A stretch of 64,000 nt of DNA. Origin: an uncultured Bacteroidia bacterium. Its GTDB lineage: Bacteria; Bacteroidota; Bacteroidia; Bacteroidales; UBA932. A program made the position numbers and the translations under genes. Positions 36,699 through 45,300 of the stretch are shown piece by piece. Every line of letters starts with the position of its first letter. Within the stretch, counting starts at the first letter, position 1. Where the stretch lies: assembly GCA_902769525.1 (NCBI GenBank), contig CACXPG010000001.1:62001-126000 (forward strand), read 5' to 3'. The notes below the pieces were generated by a model. It made no database searches, was not told where the DNA came from, and saw only the letters and a program-made list of their open reading frames with translations.

Positions 36699-37094
36699 TT
36701 AGTAAACATAGCAAAGCACCTCGCCGCCTACGTTCTGCAGCCTGGCTTCCTTGTCTGTCATAATACCTCTTGAGGTAGAGAGGATGGCGATACCCAGTCC
36801 GTTGAGGACTCTTGGCATGTTCTCCACTCCCCTGTACTGCCTCAGACCCGGACGGCTTACCCTGACAATCTTCTTGATGGCAGGTGTCTTGGTCTCAGGA
36901 TGGTACTTGAGCGCGATCTTGATAGTTCCTACAGGCTGTCCCTCCACAACCTTGTAGCTGAGGATGTAACCCTTCTCGAAGAGTACTCTGGTCAGCTCCT
37001 TCTTCATTTTGGAGGCAGGAATCTCAACAACCTTATGGTTGGCCCTGTAGGCGTTCCTGATTCTAGTCAAAAAATCTGAAATCGGATCAGTCAT
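36699..37094 (-). CDS. rpsH: 30S ribosomal protein S8
   Basis: Protein of 131 residues with MTDPISDFLTRIRNAYRANH and STSRGIMTDKEARLQNVGGE. Primary 16S binder, and in E. coli the repressor of the spc operon. No S8-like mRNA target was looked for by folding. Confidence 0.98.
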   Translation of the reverse strand: MTDPISDFLTRIRNAYRANHKVVEIPASKMKKELTRVLFEKGYILSYKVVEGQPVGTIKIALKYHPETKTPAIKKIVRVSRPGLRQYRGVENMPRVLNGLGIAILSTSRGIMTDKEARLQNVGGEVLCYVY

Positions 37095-37138
37095 TGTCTT
37101 AAGTTTTTAATAATCGATATCCTTTAGTTAATTAGTTT

Positions 37139-37408
37139 CTACCAGCTGGCCTTGCGAACTCCAGGGATGAGGCCCTTTGAAGCCATCTCTCTGAACTGGA
37201 TTCTGCTGATGCCGAACACTCTCATGTATCCCTTTGGTCTTCCGGTCAGAGAGCAGCGGTTGTGAAGCCTTACAGGAGAAGCGTTCTTAGGAAGCTTGTC
37301 CAGAGCTGCGTAATCACCGGCTGCCTTGAGAGCCTTGCGTTTCTCAGCATACTTGGCGCATAACTTCGCACGCTTTACCTCGCGTGCCTTCATTGATTCT
37401 TTTGCCAT
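37139..37408 (-). CDS. rpsN: 30S ribosomal protein S14
   Basis: Protein of 89 residues, [20 protein letters not shown], with [20 protein letters not shown]. This is the zinc-independent long form, without the CxxC pairs of the short form. 17 nt after rplE. Confidence 0.98.
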   Translation of the reverse strand: MAKESMKAREVKRAKLCAKYAEKRKALKAAGDYAALDKLPKNASPVRLHNRCSLTGRPKGYMRVFGISRIQFREMASKGLIPGVRKASW

Positions 37409-37425
37409 ATACTATCTCTGTTTTA

Positions 37426-38070
37426 TTATTTCTTCTTGAACGGAACTCCGAATGCTGCCAGAAGAGCTCTTGCCTCCTCGTCCTTTGTAGTGCTGGTAAC
37501 GAAGGTGATCTCCATTCCGAGAACCTTTGATACTTTGTCTATGTCGATTTCAGGGAAGATGATCTGCTCCTTCAGGCCGAGGGTGTAGTTACCCTTGCCG
37601 TCGAACTTCTCCTCAACGCCCTTGAAATCTCTGATTCGAGGAAGAGAAACCTTGATGAGTCTCTCCATGAACTCGTACATCTTGGTCCTTCTGAGAGTGA
37701 CCTTGCAGCCGATAGGCATTCCCTTTCTCAGCTTGAAGGATGCGATGTCCTTCCTTGAGTAAGTCAGAATTGCCTTCTGTCCTGTGATAAGAGCCAGCTC
37801 TTCAGCTGCGTTCTCAACGATCTTCTTGTCAGCAACGCCTGCGCCTACACCCTGGTTGATGGTGATCTTCTCGAGTCTAGGAATCTGCATTGTGGACTTG
37901 AAGCCGAACTGCTTCTGGAGCTCGCCGGCTATTCTTTCCTTGTATTCTTTCTGCAGGTTAGGAATCCATCCTTTAGGAGTTACCTGCTCGCCGCCTTTCT
38001 TGGCCTTTGCCTCGCCTTTAGACTGCTTTGCATTCTTGGCGGCCTGCTCTTTCTTTACTTCCTTTGCCAT
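37426..38070 (-). CDS. rplE: 50S ribosomal protein L5 with basic N-terminal extension
   Basis: Protein of 214 residues. The L5 core ([34 protein letters not shown]) begins at about residue 42. The first 35 or so residues are Lys/Ala/Glu/Gln-rich with no clear fold and are absent from a typical L5 of about 180 residues. No in-frame Met lies near the core start, so the extension seems real. L5 binds 5S rRNA. Its ATG overlaps the rplX stop by one base. Confidence 0.95.
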   Translation of the reverse strand: MAKEVKKEQAAKNAKQSKGEAKAKKGGEQVTPKGWIPNLQKEYKERIAGELQKQFGFKSTMQIPRLEKITINQGVGAGVADKKIVENAAEELALITGQKAILTYSRKDIASFKLRKGMPIGCKVTLRRTKMYEFMERLIKVSLPRIRDFKGVEEKFDGKGNYTLGLKEQIIFPEIDIDKVSKVLGMEITFVTSTTKDEEARALLAAFGVPFKKK

Positions 38071-38393
38071 TATTTGATTTCCTCCCCTGATTTTTTAGCG
38101 TAACGAACCAGCTTGCCCTTGTCGTTCAGACGGCGTCCGATTCTGGTTGGACCACCCTTTGAAGGATCGACAACCTGCAAGTTAGAAATATGTATAGGAG
38201 CCTCCTGCTTGATGATACCGCCCTGAGGGTTGTTAGCATTTGGCCTGGTGTTCTTGGTAACCATATTGAGTCCCTCAACTATGGCACGCATGTTCTTGCG
38301 GTCTATCTTGAGAATCTTGCCGGTCTTTCCTTTCTCGTTTCCGGCGTTTACGAAGACCATGTCACCTTTCTTAACGTGGAATTTTACATTCAT
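38070..38393 (-). CDS. rplX: 50S ribosomal protein L24
   Basis: Protein of 107 residues with the KOW motif [20 protein letters not shown] and the end [20 protein letters not shown]. Assembly initiator of the large subunit. Normal length. Confidence 0.98.
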   Translation of the reverse strand: MNVKFHVKKGDMVFVNAGNEKGKTGKILKIDRKNMRAIVEGLNMVTKNTRPNANNPQGGIIKQEAPIHISNLQVVDPSKGGPTRIGRRLNDKGKLVRYAKKSGEEIK

Positions 38394-38410
38394 TGCAATA
38401 CCTCCTATGA

Positions 38411-38776
38411 TTAAAGTACCTCAGGGGCAAGTGAAACAATCTTCATATAGTTGTCGCGGAGCTCTCTTGCTACCGGGCCGAAAATACGGGTTCCCCTTAC
38501 CTCGCCCTGGTTGTCCAGGAGCACGCAAGCGTTCTCGTCAAATCTGATGTAAGAACCGTCTGCACGGCGGATTTCCTTCTTTGTTCTTACAACTACTGCC
38601 TTGGAAACAGATCCCTTCTTGGCGTCTGCTCCCGGGATTGCGCTCTTTACTGCTACCACAATCTTGTCTCCGACACCGGCATAACGGCGCCTGGTTCCTC
38701 CCAGGACACGGATGCAGAGAACTTCCTTTGCACCGCTGTTGTCGGCTACCATTAATCTTGATTCCTGCTGTATCAT
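38411..38776 (-). CDS. rplN: 50S ribosomal protein L14
   Basis: Protein of 121 residues, [20 protein letters not shown], ending in [13 protein letters not shown]. Contacts the small subunit at a bridge. 17 nt before rplX. Confidence 0.98.
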   Translation of the reverse strand: MIQQESRLMVADNSGAKEVLCIRVLGGTRRRYAGVGDKIVVAVKSAIPGADAKKGSVSKAVVVRTKKEIRRADGSYIRFDENACVLLDNQGEVRGTRIFGPVARELRDNYMKIVSLAPEVL

Positions 38777-38779
38777 AGC

Positions 38780-39034
38780 TTATTTAACTTTTTCAACGAT
38801 TTCAACTAATCTCCAGCGCTTTGTCTTGGACAGAGGACGGGTCTCCATGATCTTTACAGTATCACCTTCAGAGCACTCGTTCTTCTCGTCGTGCGCTACG
38901 AACTTTGTGGTTTTATTTACGAACTTGCCGTAAATAGGGTGTTTCTCCTTGGTCTTGACAGCTACAACGGCACTCTTGTCCATCTTGTTGCTGACTACAA
39001 CACCTATTCTTACTTTCCTAAGCTTCCTTTCCAT
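38780..39034 (-). CDS. rpsQ: 30S ribosomal protein S17
   Basis: Protein of 84 residues with [20 protein letters not shown] and [22 protein letters not shown]-fold 16S binder. Its start overlaps the end of rpmC by a base. Confidence 0.98.
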   Translation of the reverse strand: MERKLRKVRIGVVVSNKMDKSAVVAVKTKEKHPIYGKFVNKTTKFVAHDEKNECSEGDTVKIMETRPLSKTKRWRLVEIVEKVK

Positions 39035-39237
39035 TATTTGCTCTGTTTTTTGTTCTCGATCTCGGTCAGGACTGTAAGCATCCTGGTGATATCTTTCTTT
39101 GCTTTTCTAATCTGAGACGTATTCTCTAATGGAGAGACAGCGTGGTTGAGAATCATCTGGTTCAGAGCTGCGCGGCTAGTCTCGATGCGCTCCCTGAGAT
39201 CCTTCTCGCTCATTTCACGTATTTCCTTGATATCCAT
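39034..39237 (-). CDS. rpmC: 50S ribosomal protein L29
   Basis: Protein of 67 residues, two helices, [20 protein letters not shown] and the [18 protein letters not shown] block. Lies by the exit tunnel. 14 nt after rplP. Confidence 0.98.
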   Translation of the reverse strand: MDIKEIREMSEKDLRERIETSRAALNQMILNHAVSPLENTSQIRKAKKDITRMLTVLTEIENKKQSK

Positions 39238-39251
39238 AATACTAATCTCTT

Positions 39252-39674
39252 TTACTGTTTAACATAATCCCTTCTTACCACAAACTTTGTAGAAACAGGG
39301 AGTTTCTGGGCTCCGAGCCTGAGTGCTTCCTTGGCAACTTCCATAGGAACGCCCTCTACCTCTATAAGCATTCTACCAGGGGTTACAGGGGCAACGAATC
39401 CCTCAGGACTACCTTTACCCTTACCCATACGTACTTCTGCAGGTTTCTTTGTGAATGGCTTGTCAGGGAAAATACGGATCCAAACATATCCTTCACGCTT
39501 CATATAACGAACTACTGCCTGACGTGCAGCCTCTATCTGCTGACCGGTCATCCAGCAAGACTCGAGGGTCTTGATGCCGAAAGAACCGAATGCAAGCTGA
39601 GTTCCTCTGTGGGCCTGTCCTTTCATACGGCCCTTCTGCATTCTTCTGAATTTGGTTTTCTTTGGTTGTAACAT
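39252..39674 (-). CDS. rplP: 50S ribosomal protein L16
   Basis: Protein of 140 residues, [20 protein letters not shown], with [18 protein letters not shown] and [19 protein letters not shown]. Organises the A-site region of the large subunit. In most bacteria rpsC lies directly upstream; here there is a noncoding stretch with a strong promoter instead, so rplP is the first gene of its transcript. Confidence 0.98.
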   Translation of the reverse strand: MLQPKKTKFRRMQKGRMKGQAHRGTQLAFGSFGIKTLESCWMTGQQIEAARQAVVRYMKREGYVWIRIFPDKPFTKKPAEVRMGKGKGSPEGFVAPVTPGRMLIEVEGVPMEVAKEALRLGAQKLPVSTKFVVRRDYVKQ

Positions 39675-39741
39675 AGCTAAAATTGCTTTATCTCGTTAAT
39701 TCTCAACACTTTGGCTGTAACGGAACCGAAATGTCGGGACG

Positions 39742-39772
39742 CAAAGGTAAAACAAATATCTGAATCTGCAAA
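39742..39772 (-). promoter_or_regulatory. Promoter of the rplP-rplQ ribosomal operon
   Basis: On the minus strand TTTG (39769-39772), 19 nt, then TACCTTTG (39742-39749). This is a close match to the full Bacteroidota -33/-7 promoter and one of the best in the window. Predicted leader of about 60 nt to the rplP ATG at 39674. Confidence 0.8.
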
Positions 39773-39830
39773 TTTTTTCGCTAAAAATTTTTAAAGTTTT
39801 GGCCAATTTTTTTTGATAGTCAAAACCACC

Positions 39831-39849
39831 AATCTCAGCGATTTACAAA
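39831..39849. repeat. Intergenic 19-bp motif, copy 2
   Basis: AATCTCAGCGATTTACAAA differs in one base from the motif at 1652-1670. It lies in the noncoding stretch between the dipeptidase gene and the rplP promoter. Confidence 0.45.
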
Positions 39850-39903
39850 TTTGCAAACTTTCGACTTAAGCTATGTTTTGGATTTCTGCCCGAAAAAATT
39901 TTC

Positions 39904-41055
39904 CTATTTGAACCGGGCGGCATAGTCTTCGCAGGCTTTCCAGACACGCAGGAGGTTTCCGCCCCAGAAGGCCTTCAGCTCTTCTGCGGTCCAGCCTCTC
40001 TTGAGCAGTTCCACGGTCAGGTTCTTCATCTGGGCGGAGTTGTCAAGGCCGATTACTCCCCCGCCGCCGTCAAAGTCGGTTCCCAGGCCTACATGGCGGT
40101 AGCCTACAAGGTTCTTGATGTGGTCTATGTGGTTTGCCAGAACGGCAACGCCCACTTTATAGTAAGGAAGGTCATCGCTGAGGAAGAATCTTCCGGTTCC
40201 CACCTGGATCACGCCGTCAACGGCGGCTATGGCGCGGATTTCGTCATCGGTGAGGTTCCTGGTCTGGGAAGGTTTGAGGGCCTTGCAGGAGGAATGGGAA
40301 GCCAGCACAGGGGCTTTGGTTACCTTGAGCACATCGACAAGGGATTCTGAAGAGATGTGTGAAACATCTACCATTATGCCCAGCTGCTGCATCCTCTCCA
40401 CAACCTTGTAGCCGAACGGGCTCAGGCCGTGGCCGGTGTTGGGATACCAGTAATATGTGTTGATGTATCTTGAGCCGTCGCATATCTGGTTAGGAGTGTT
40501 GTGGGAGAGGGTTATGTACTTTACGCCCATCTTGTAGAACTCGTCCAGGTCCTCAAGGGTGCGGACAGGATAGCCGTTCTCGATGCAGAGGACCACGATC
40601 CTCTTGCCTTCCTTCTTCAGGCGATAGACATCGTCAGTTGAATATGCCACTTCGGCCTCGTCGCTGTGGAGAGACACATAGTCCTTCCAGCTCTGGAGCT
40701 CGTTGTGGCACCAGTTGTAGGCGGAATCCAGGGATTTCTGGTTCTGCCAAGGGCCCTGGTCCAGGTAGATGGCGAAGAAAGCCCCGTCCTGGCCGCCGCG
40801 CCTCATCAGCTCGAAGCTTACCTGGCCTTTCGCCACGGTATAGTGGCCGTCCGGATGGAGGGTATAGGTTGGAGTGTCTACGTGGGTGTCAAAGGATATG
40901 GCAACCTTGTGTATACTGTCTGCAAGAGCCATGTACTGGGCATCGGTAAGGTTGAGGGCTCCGCTCTTTTTGCATTTTCCGCAATGTTCCTGAGCCTGTG
41001 CTCCGCATACACACAGCAAAGTCAGCGCTGCAACTATAACAAGTGTTCTTTTCAT
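39904..41055 (-). CDS. Secreted membrane-dipeptidase family enzyme (peptidase M19)
   Basis: Protein of 383 residues with a signal peptide (about 1-21, cleaved after AQA). Binuclear zinc motifs of M19/renal dipeptidase are seen: FDTHVDTPTY near residue 55, LCIENGYPV, VDVSHISSESL and the ASHSSCKAL block, with a late GLGTDFDGGGGVIG. It should cleave dipeptides in the periplasm. A short cysteine stretch HCGKCKKSG follows the signal peptide. It lies 46 nt after the GltS-like gene on the same strand, so both may be used together for peptide and glutamate uptake. Confidence 0.92.
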   Translation of the reverse strand: MKRTLVIVAALTLLCVCGAQAQEHCGKCKKSGALNLTDAQYMALADSIHKVAISFDTHVDTPTYTLHPDGHYTVAKGQVSFELMRRGGQDGAFFAIYLDQGPWQNQKSLDSAYNWCHNELQSWKDYVSLHSDEAEVAYSTDDVYRLKKEGKRIVVLCIENGYPVRTLEDLDEFYKMGVKYITLSHNTPNQICDGSRYINTYYWYPNTGHGLSPFGYKVVERMQQLGIMVDVSHISSESLVDVLKVTKAPVLASHSSCKALKPSQTRNLTDDEIRAIAAVDGVIQVGTGRFFLSDDLPYYKVGVAVLANHIDHIKNLVGYRHVGLGTDFDGGGGVIGLDNSAQMKNLTVELLKRGWTAEELKAFWGGNLLRVWKACEDYAARFK

Positions 41056-41101
41056 AAGTACTACTGAATAAACTGTATTCTATAAGTTAATGCCCGGACT
41101 G

Positions 41102-42496
41102 TCAGTTGACCGACTTGCGGTGCCACCACTTCATCGAGATTGAAAGAAGTATCAGCACAGCGCTGAATATAAGGCAGATCCACATCAGAAGCCCTCCCCA
41201 TCCGGCGGTAAAGGCAATCGGGACAAGCGTGATGAGGATGATTTCCACAGGCGCAATCGGAAGATAGGCCAGGGCGTAGTCGTCCATGGTCTTGCTCTTC
41301 ATCTGAGGGTCCACGATTCTCTCGAGGGCGATTCCCATAGCCATTGTGCCGGTCCACCATCCCCAGGCGAAGATGGAACGCTCGAACCAGAAGCTCGGGC
41401 TGAGCCTGCGGCCAAAATAGAAGGTTATGGCAAATACCACAAGCACTCCCACCAGAACCAGAACCAGCAAAGGAAGCCAGTACTGGACCACCACTCCGAG
41501 CTTGATGGAAGCCACGCCGCAGGTGACAAGCAAATCGGTGAAGAAACTGCCCTCCCTCTGAATGGTCTTGTGGCTGATGAAGCCGGAAACTTTTGTACGG
41601 TCCAAAAACAGCTTGAGAATCAGTCCAGCCACAAAGGCGCAGGAGAATACAGGCAGCTCAAGCCCGCTGTAAGGGGCCGGAAGGTCGCTGCACCAGTTCT
41701 TGACCGCAACGCTTAGGGCATAACCCGCAAAAGCCACCATAAACACCAGGGCAAAGTGGAAAGTCAGGTGCTCTATGGAGATGGAGGAGGTTGTAGCCTG
41801 CCCCAGGGACTCTCTCTTGCCTTCCGGAAGAAGACCGGTCCTCAGCTCCGGAGGAAGGTCTTTAAAATCGGCGATGAACTTGGTGTGCTTGTGCCTGGCT
41901 CCCCATTTTATAATGAACAGGCCGACAATAATGGCCATAATGACTCCGGCGGTGGCTGTAGTCATTCCAAGAGTCATGGCGTCGTCCCACTTAAGACCGC
42001 TCTCCAGGTTCTCGAAGGCGCTTCCGATGGCCGCAGCCGTTCCGTGTCCGCCGTAGAAACCGGTAGGAAGCATCGCTCCGAACGCGCTGTTAAGGTCCGG
42101 CCAGATGGTCTTGAAAAGGTAGATACCCAAAAGACCCATAATTCCCCACTGGAGCAGCATACCCAGCTGCGCGTACACCCACATCGGGCCGACTCTGGTG
42201 ACAACTTCCTTGACGGTTGTCTTCTGCGATGAAAACGGCAGTGTGGCAAACACCAGGGCTATAAGGACAGCGGCGTAGGAAGACAGGTTTCCTGAAAACG
42301 GAAGCCATCCCGCACCGTAAGGCCCCAGACCCAGGCCCAGAAGACCTGCAATCAGGCTAGGCGGTATAAAAAGCTGCTGTACAATCTTTACTTTAACCCT
42401 TATAAGCTTTCCTATAAGCAGAAGGACCGACAAGAGGCCCAGATCCACCAGAAAAGCCCAGGGAGTAAACCCTTCAAATTGAAAGAAACTGTTCAT
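41102..42496 (-). CDS. Sodium/glutamate symporter (GltS-like)
   Basis: Membrane protein of 464 residues with about 11-13 helices. The family block TGFYGGHGTAAAIG near residue 140 matches the GGHGTA pore motif of the ESS/GltS glutamate carriers, and a second inverted half follows. It would import glutamate or a related anion with Na+. It is longer than E. coli GltS (about 400) through a central hydrophilic loop with KDLPPELRTGLLPEGKRES. Substrate is a family inference. Confidence 0.85.
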   Translation of the reverse strand: MNSFFQFEGFTPWAFLVDLGLLSVLLLIGKLIRVKVKIVQQLFIPPSLIAGLLGLGLGPYGAGWLPFSGNLSSYAAVLIALVFATLPFSSQKTTVKEVVTRVGPMWVYAQLGMLLQWGIMGLLGIYLFKTIWPDLNSAFGAMLPTGFYGGHGTAAAIGSAFENLESGLKWDDAMTLGMTTATAGVIMAIIVGLFIIKWGARHKHTKFIADFKDLPPELRTGLLPEGKRESLGQATTSSISIEHLTFHFALVFMVAFAGYALSVAVKNWCSDLPAPYSGLELPVFSCAFVAGLILKLFLDRTKVSGFISHKTIQREGSFFTDLLVTCGVASIKLGVVVQYWLPLLVLVLVGVLVVFAITFYFGRRLSPSFWFERSIFAWGWWTGTMAMGIALERIVDPQMKSKTMDDYALAYLPIAPVEIILITLVPIAFTAGWGGLLMWICLIFSAVLILLSISMKWWHRKSVN

Positions 42497-42513
42497 CGCT
42501 GCAAAATAATGTT

Positions 42514-42521
42514 CAAATGTA
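42514..42521 (-). promoter_or_regulatory. -7 box of the GltS-like gene
   Basis: TACATTTG on the minus strand, 17 nt before the ATG at 42496, predicting a leader of about 10 nt. Confidence 0.55.
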
Positions 42522-42561
42522 CAAAAAAAAGAACGAGTTTTGCAGTGTAGATTGCAGCCTG

Positions 42562-43338
42562 ATGAGAAGGAATTCCTGCATATTGTTCCTGGCGACGGCC
42601 ATTCTTGCGGTATTTCTGCCGCAAGGGCTTCTTTATGCCCAGGACCCGAGAGTTCTGCCTGAAACCGGAAAATCCGACATTGAAAAGACTCTGGAAGAAA
42701 AGAGAGAGCTGGAAAAGCGGGTGGAGCGGAAACAGAAGCGCCAGCTCAAGATGGAGATAGACCAGGCCCGGAGAACTTTCTCGGGAGGCGGATATGCCGT
42801 AGGATATCAAGTGACGGATGGCGACACCATATTTCTGGACAGGCTTCCGCCGGTTTTCAAATTCGACAGGATGAAGGGTAACCGCAGCGGGCGTTCCTGG
42901 AGAAAGTACAGGAGACTGGTCTACAATTTCAAGAAAGTCTATCCTTACGCCCTCCAGGCAAAGGATATCATCCACGAGGCAGACAGCGTGCTCGCCAACA
43001 GCGACTTTTCCGCCCATCAGAGAGAAAAATACATCTCCCAGTACCAGAAACAGCTGTTCTCCCAGTTCGAGAAACCCCTCAGAAAAATGACCATCAGCCA
43101 GGGAAAACTGCTGATGAAGCTCATAGACAGAGAATTGGGAAGAACATCATTCTATATCATAAAAGAATATCGCGGAAGACTGGCGGCCGGATTCTGGCAG
43201 ACAGTGGCCAGAGTGTTCGGCAACGACCTCAAGAAGCCGTACGACAGGTTCGGGGAAGACCGTATGGTTGAAGACCTGATCCTGATCTACAACTCAGGGG
43301 CGTTCGATTACCTGTATTACTCTATGTTCAACGAATAG
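42562..43338 (+). CDS. DUF4294 exported protein
   Basis: Protein of 258 residues from the ATG at 42562 (MRRNSCILFLATAIL), with a signal peptide ending near LYAQ. The next part is a charged coiled region with many Glu/Arg/Lys (about 35-75), then the DUF4294 domain with YRRLVYNFKKVYPYALQAKD and GRTSFYIIKEYRGRLAAGFW. The function is unknown; the domain is restricted mainly to Bacteroidota. It runs tail-to-tail into lpxH with a 22-nt overlap and has no terminator there. Confidence 0.8.
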   Translation: MRRNSCILFLATAILAVFLPQGLLYAQDPRVLPETGKSDIEKTLEEKRELEKRVERKQKRQLKMEIDQARRTFSGGGYAVGYQVTDGDTIFLDRLPPVFKFDRMKGNRSGRSWRKYRRLVYNFKKVYPYALQAKDIIHEADSVLANSDFSAHQREKYISQYQKQLFSQFEKPLRKMTISQGKLLMKLIDRELGRTSFYIIKEYRGRLAAGFWQTVARVFGNDLKKPYDRFGEDRMVEDLILIYNSGAFDYLYYSMFNE

Positions 43339-44099
43339 GAGAACGGCTCGCGGCGAAGAGTCTTTCCGTCAAAAACCAGATAGTCAGGATTGTGAATCCA
43401 GTCGCCGAGAATGGAGATATCCCCTCCTCCCGGAACTTCCTGTGTGAAGGAAAGATGGTAATGGCCGAAGATGAAATGGTCCACCTTCTTGCCTTCCTGA
43501 AGCTTTGACTGGTATTCTGCAGCCCAGCGGACGCTGTCTTCAATAACTTTTTCGCGATACTTCTTCTGGGACTCGTCGTCTTCTCCCTTGTATCTTGTCA
43601 GGCGGTTGTGCCGGCTCCAGCTGTGCCCAAGAAGGAAAGCCCATCTAGGATGGATTGCGCTGAAAAGAATCTGGAGGAAACGGCATTTGAATATGGACTG
43701 GAGAAACCTGTAGGAACGGCTTTTGTCCCAAAGGCCGTCTCCATGTCCAAGGCAGAAACGTGTGCCTTCTATCTCCACCTCCCACGGCTGAGTCTGTATC
43801 TCGACCCCGATTTCTTTCTGGAGGTAACTGTAAGTCCAGATATCGTGGTTGCCGTTCATGAAACTGATTTTCACCCCGCGGTCAGCCAGGTCGGCCAGAG
43901 CCCCCAGAGTGCGGGTGAAACGTCTTGGAATCACGTTCTTGTATTCATACCAGAAATCGAAAATGTCGCCCAGAAGGAAAACCTGCGATGTCTGGGGCGG
44001 GAGATTCTTCAAAAACCCGGCAAAGGCCTTTTCCCTGGCCTCGGGGTTTTTATAGTCCAGTCCCAGATGAGTGTCTGCTATGAAATACCAGAGTCCCAT
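43317..44099 (-). CDS. lpxH: UDP-2,3-diacylglucosamine diphosphatase, LpxH-type
   Basis: Protein of 260 residues of the calcineurin-like phosphoesterase fold. Metal-binding motifs are complete: IADTHLG, LGDIFDFW, MNGNHDIW, LGHGDG and FGHYHL. This pattern with DIFDFW is the LpxH group, which removes UMP from UDP-2,3-diacylglucosamine to give lipid X in lipid A synthesis. It lies right after uppP on the same strand, both acting in envelope lipid metabolism. Confidence 0.9.
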   Translation of the reverse strand: MGLWYFIADTHLGLDYKNPEAREKAFAGFLKNLPPQTSQVFLLGDIFDFWYEYKNVIPRRFTRTLGALADLADRGVKISFMNGNHDIWTYSYLQKEIGVEIQTQPWEVEIEGTRFCLGHGDGLWDKSRSYRFLQSIFKCRFLQILFSAIHPRWAFLLGHSWSRHNRLTRYKGEDDESQKKYREKVIEDSVRWAAEYQSKLQEGKKVDHFIFGHYHLSFTQEVPGGGDISILGDWIHNPDYLVFDGKTLRREPFSYSLNIE

Positions 44100-45038
44100 T
44101 TATCTTATGGCATACGGAAGCACTATGCAGAGCACGCCTGCGATGAAGCAGTAAACGGCAAAGCCCCACAGGCGGAACTTCTTGAGCAGCTTCACCATCA
44201 GGGTGCAGGCAAACAGTCCGGAAACAAATGCCGCTACAAAGCCGCACAGGACAGGAATGCTGAGGAAATTGCCAGCGTCCTGGCCCTTGAATATCTTTAT
44301 CAGCTCAAGGAACGCCTCGCCGAGGATCGGGATAATAACCATAATGAAGACGAACTGAGCCAGAGAGACTCTTCTGACCTTGGCCATCAGACCGGTTGCG
44401 ATTGTGGAGCCGGAGCGTGAAAGGCCAGGAAGCACTGCAAGGCTCTGGGCAACTCCCACCAGGAAAGCCTGCCAGTAGTTGATTCCGTTCTGGAAAGAGA
44501 ATATCTTCCTTCTCTCCGGACCGGTAGCGTTTTCCGCAACAGTCATCCTGTCTGCAATCTTCTGCTCCTTGTCTTCAGCGTCCTTGCCCTTCTTGAGGTC
44601 TCTTACAGCAGAGATGATCTCGCTGATAAGAAGAAGGATAGCTGTAACTATCAGGCAAATGCCAACTACCAGAAGAGGGTTCCCCGTATGGCGGGCTATT
44701 CTCTCTGTATCAAAGATTCTCTCCACCCAGTCCTTGAAGAACAGGCCCACTATCAGAATAGGAATCATCGAGACCAGAATTTTCAGGATATAGTCTTTCT
44801 CGCGATTCATTCCCTTGGCAAAAGCGCCTTTGCCCAAATTAAAAACAGGCTTCCAGAAAATCACCAAAGTACTGAGAACGGTTGCCACGTGAACGGCAAT
44901 GTCGAAGGCCAGATTGCCCTCTCCGCTAATACCTAAAGTTTCCTGCATTATCGTCAGATGTCCGCTGCTGCTTATAGGCAGAAACTCGGCGATTCCCTGT
45001 ACCAGACCTAAAATCAGGCCATGCCACCAGTCCATCAT
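44100..45038 (-). CDS. uppP: Undecaprenyl-diphosphate phosphatase
   Basis: Membrane protein of 312 residues of the BacA/UppP family. Active-site motifs are QGIAEFLPISSSGH near the N-terminus and LPGLSRSGSTIATG in the second half. It recycles the lipid carrier of cell wall synthesis. UppP usually has about 265-280 residues; a hydrophilic insert of about 35 residues (DLKKGKDAEDKEQKIAD and on) sits between the halves. It abuts lpxH with no gap. Confidence 0.95.
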   Translation of the reverse strand: MMDWWHGLILGLVQGIAEFLPISSSGHLTIMQETLGISGEGNLAFDIAVHVATVLSTLVIFWKPVFNLGKGAFAKGMNREKDYILKILVSMIPILIVGLFFKDWVERIFDTERIARHTGNPLLVVGICLIVTAILLLISEIISAVRDLKKGKDAEDKEQKIADRMTVAENATGPERRKIFSFQNGINYWQAFLVGVAQSLAVLPGLSRSGSTIATGLMAKVRRVSLAQFVFIMVIIPILGEAFLELIKIFKGQDAGNFLSIPVLCGFVAAFVSGLFACTLMVKLLKKFRLWGFAVYCFIAGVLCIVLPYAIR

Positions 45039-45041
45039 AAT

Positions 45042-45290
45042 CTATTGCTTTTCTGTTTCTTTCTTGTTTCTGTGCATTATGGCGAAAACCACCAGGCCGC
45101 AGCCCAGGAGCATAACCACAGGCGCTATGTATAATCTCCTGACACTGAAAATCTCGGGAGAATAAACAGAAGGGTCCTTGGCTCCGCCTCCTGCAAGCAG
45201 GATGTAGCCCAGTACCATAACTGCAAACCCTATCGCCATCCACCAAAGGTTCCTCTTGGGAAGCGCAAAATTCTTGTTGTTTTCTGCCAT
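45042..45290 (-). CDS. DUF3098 small membrane protein
   Basis: Protein of 82 residues with two transmembrane helices (about 16-35 and 54-72) and the family start NFALPKRNLWWMAIGFAVM. It lies between ftsX and uppP, the standard Bacteroidota order, and may work with one of them. No biochemical function is known. Confidence 0.85.
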   Translation of the reverse strand: MAENNKNFALPKRNLWWMAIGFAVMVLGYILLAGGGAKDPSVYSPEIFSVRRLYIAPVVMLLGCGLVVFAIMHRNKKETEKQ

Positions 45291-45300
45291 AATCTTATCG

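Noticed and set aside
29086-39674. Ribosomal cluster as a transferred block
   Set aside because: Gene order, promoter style and composition match the rest of the window; only its upstream junction is unusual.
39675-39903. Possible remnant of rpsC before rplP
   Set aside because: Both strands were read; stops are frequent and no S3 motif was found, so the gap is promoter DNA and not a broken gene.
40900-41055. Lipoprotein signal in the M19 dipeptidase
   Set aside because: The cysteines in the hydrophobic core do not form a good lipobox, and a normal cleavage site AQA follows.
43608-44420. Open frame of 270 codons on the plus strand
   Set aside because: Antisense to lpxH and uppP, no recognisable features.
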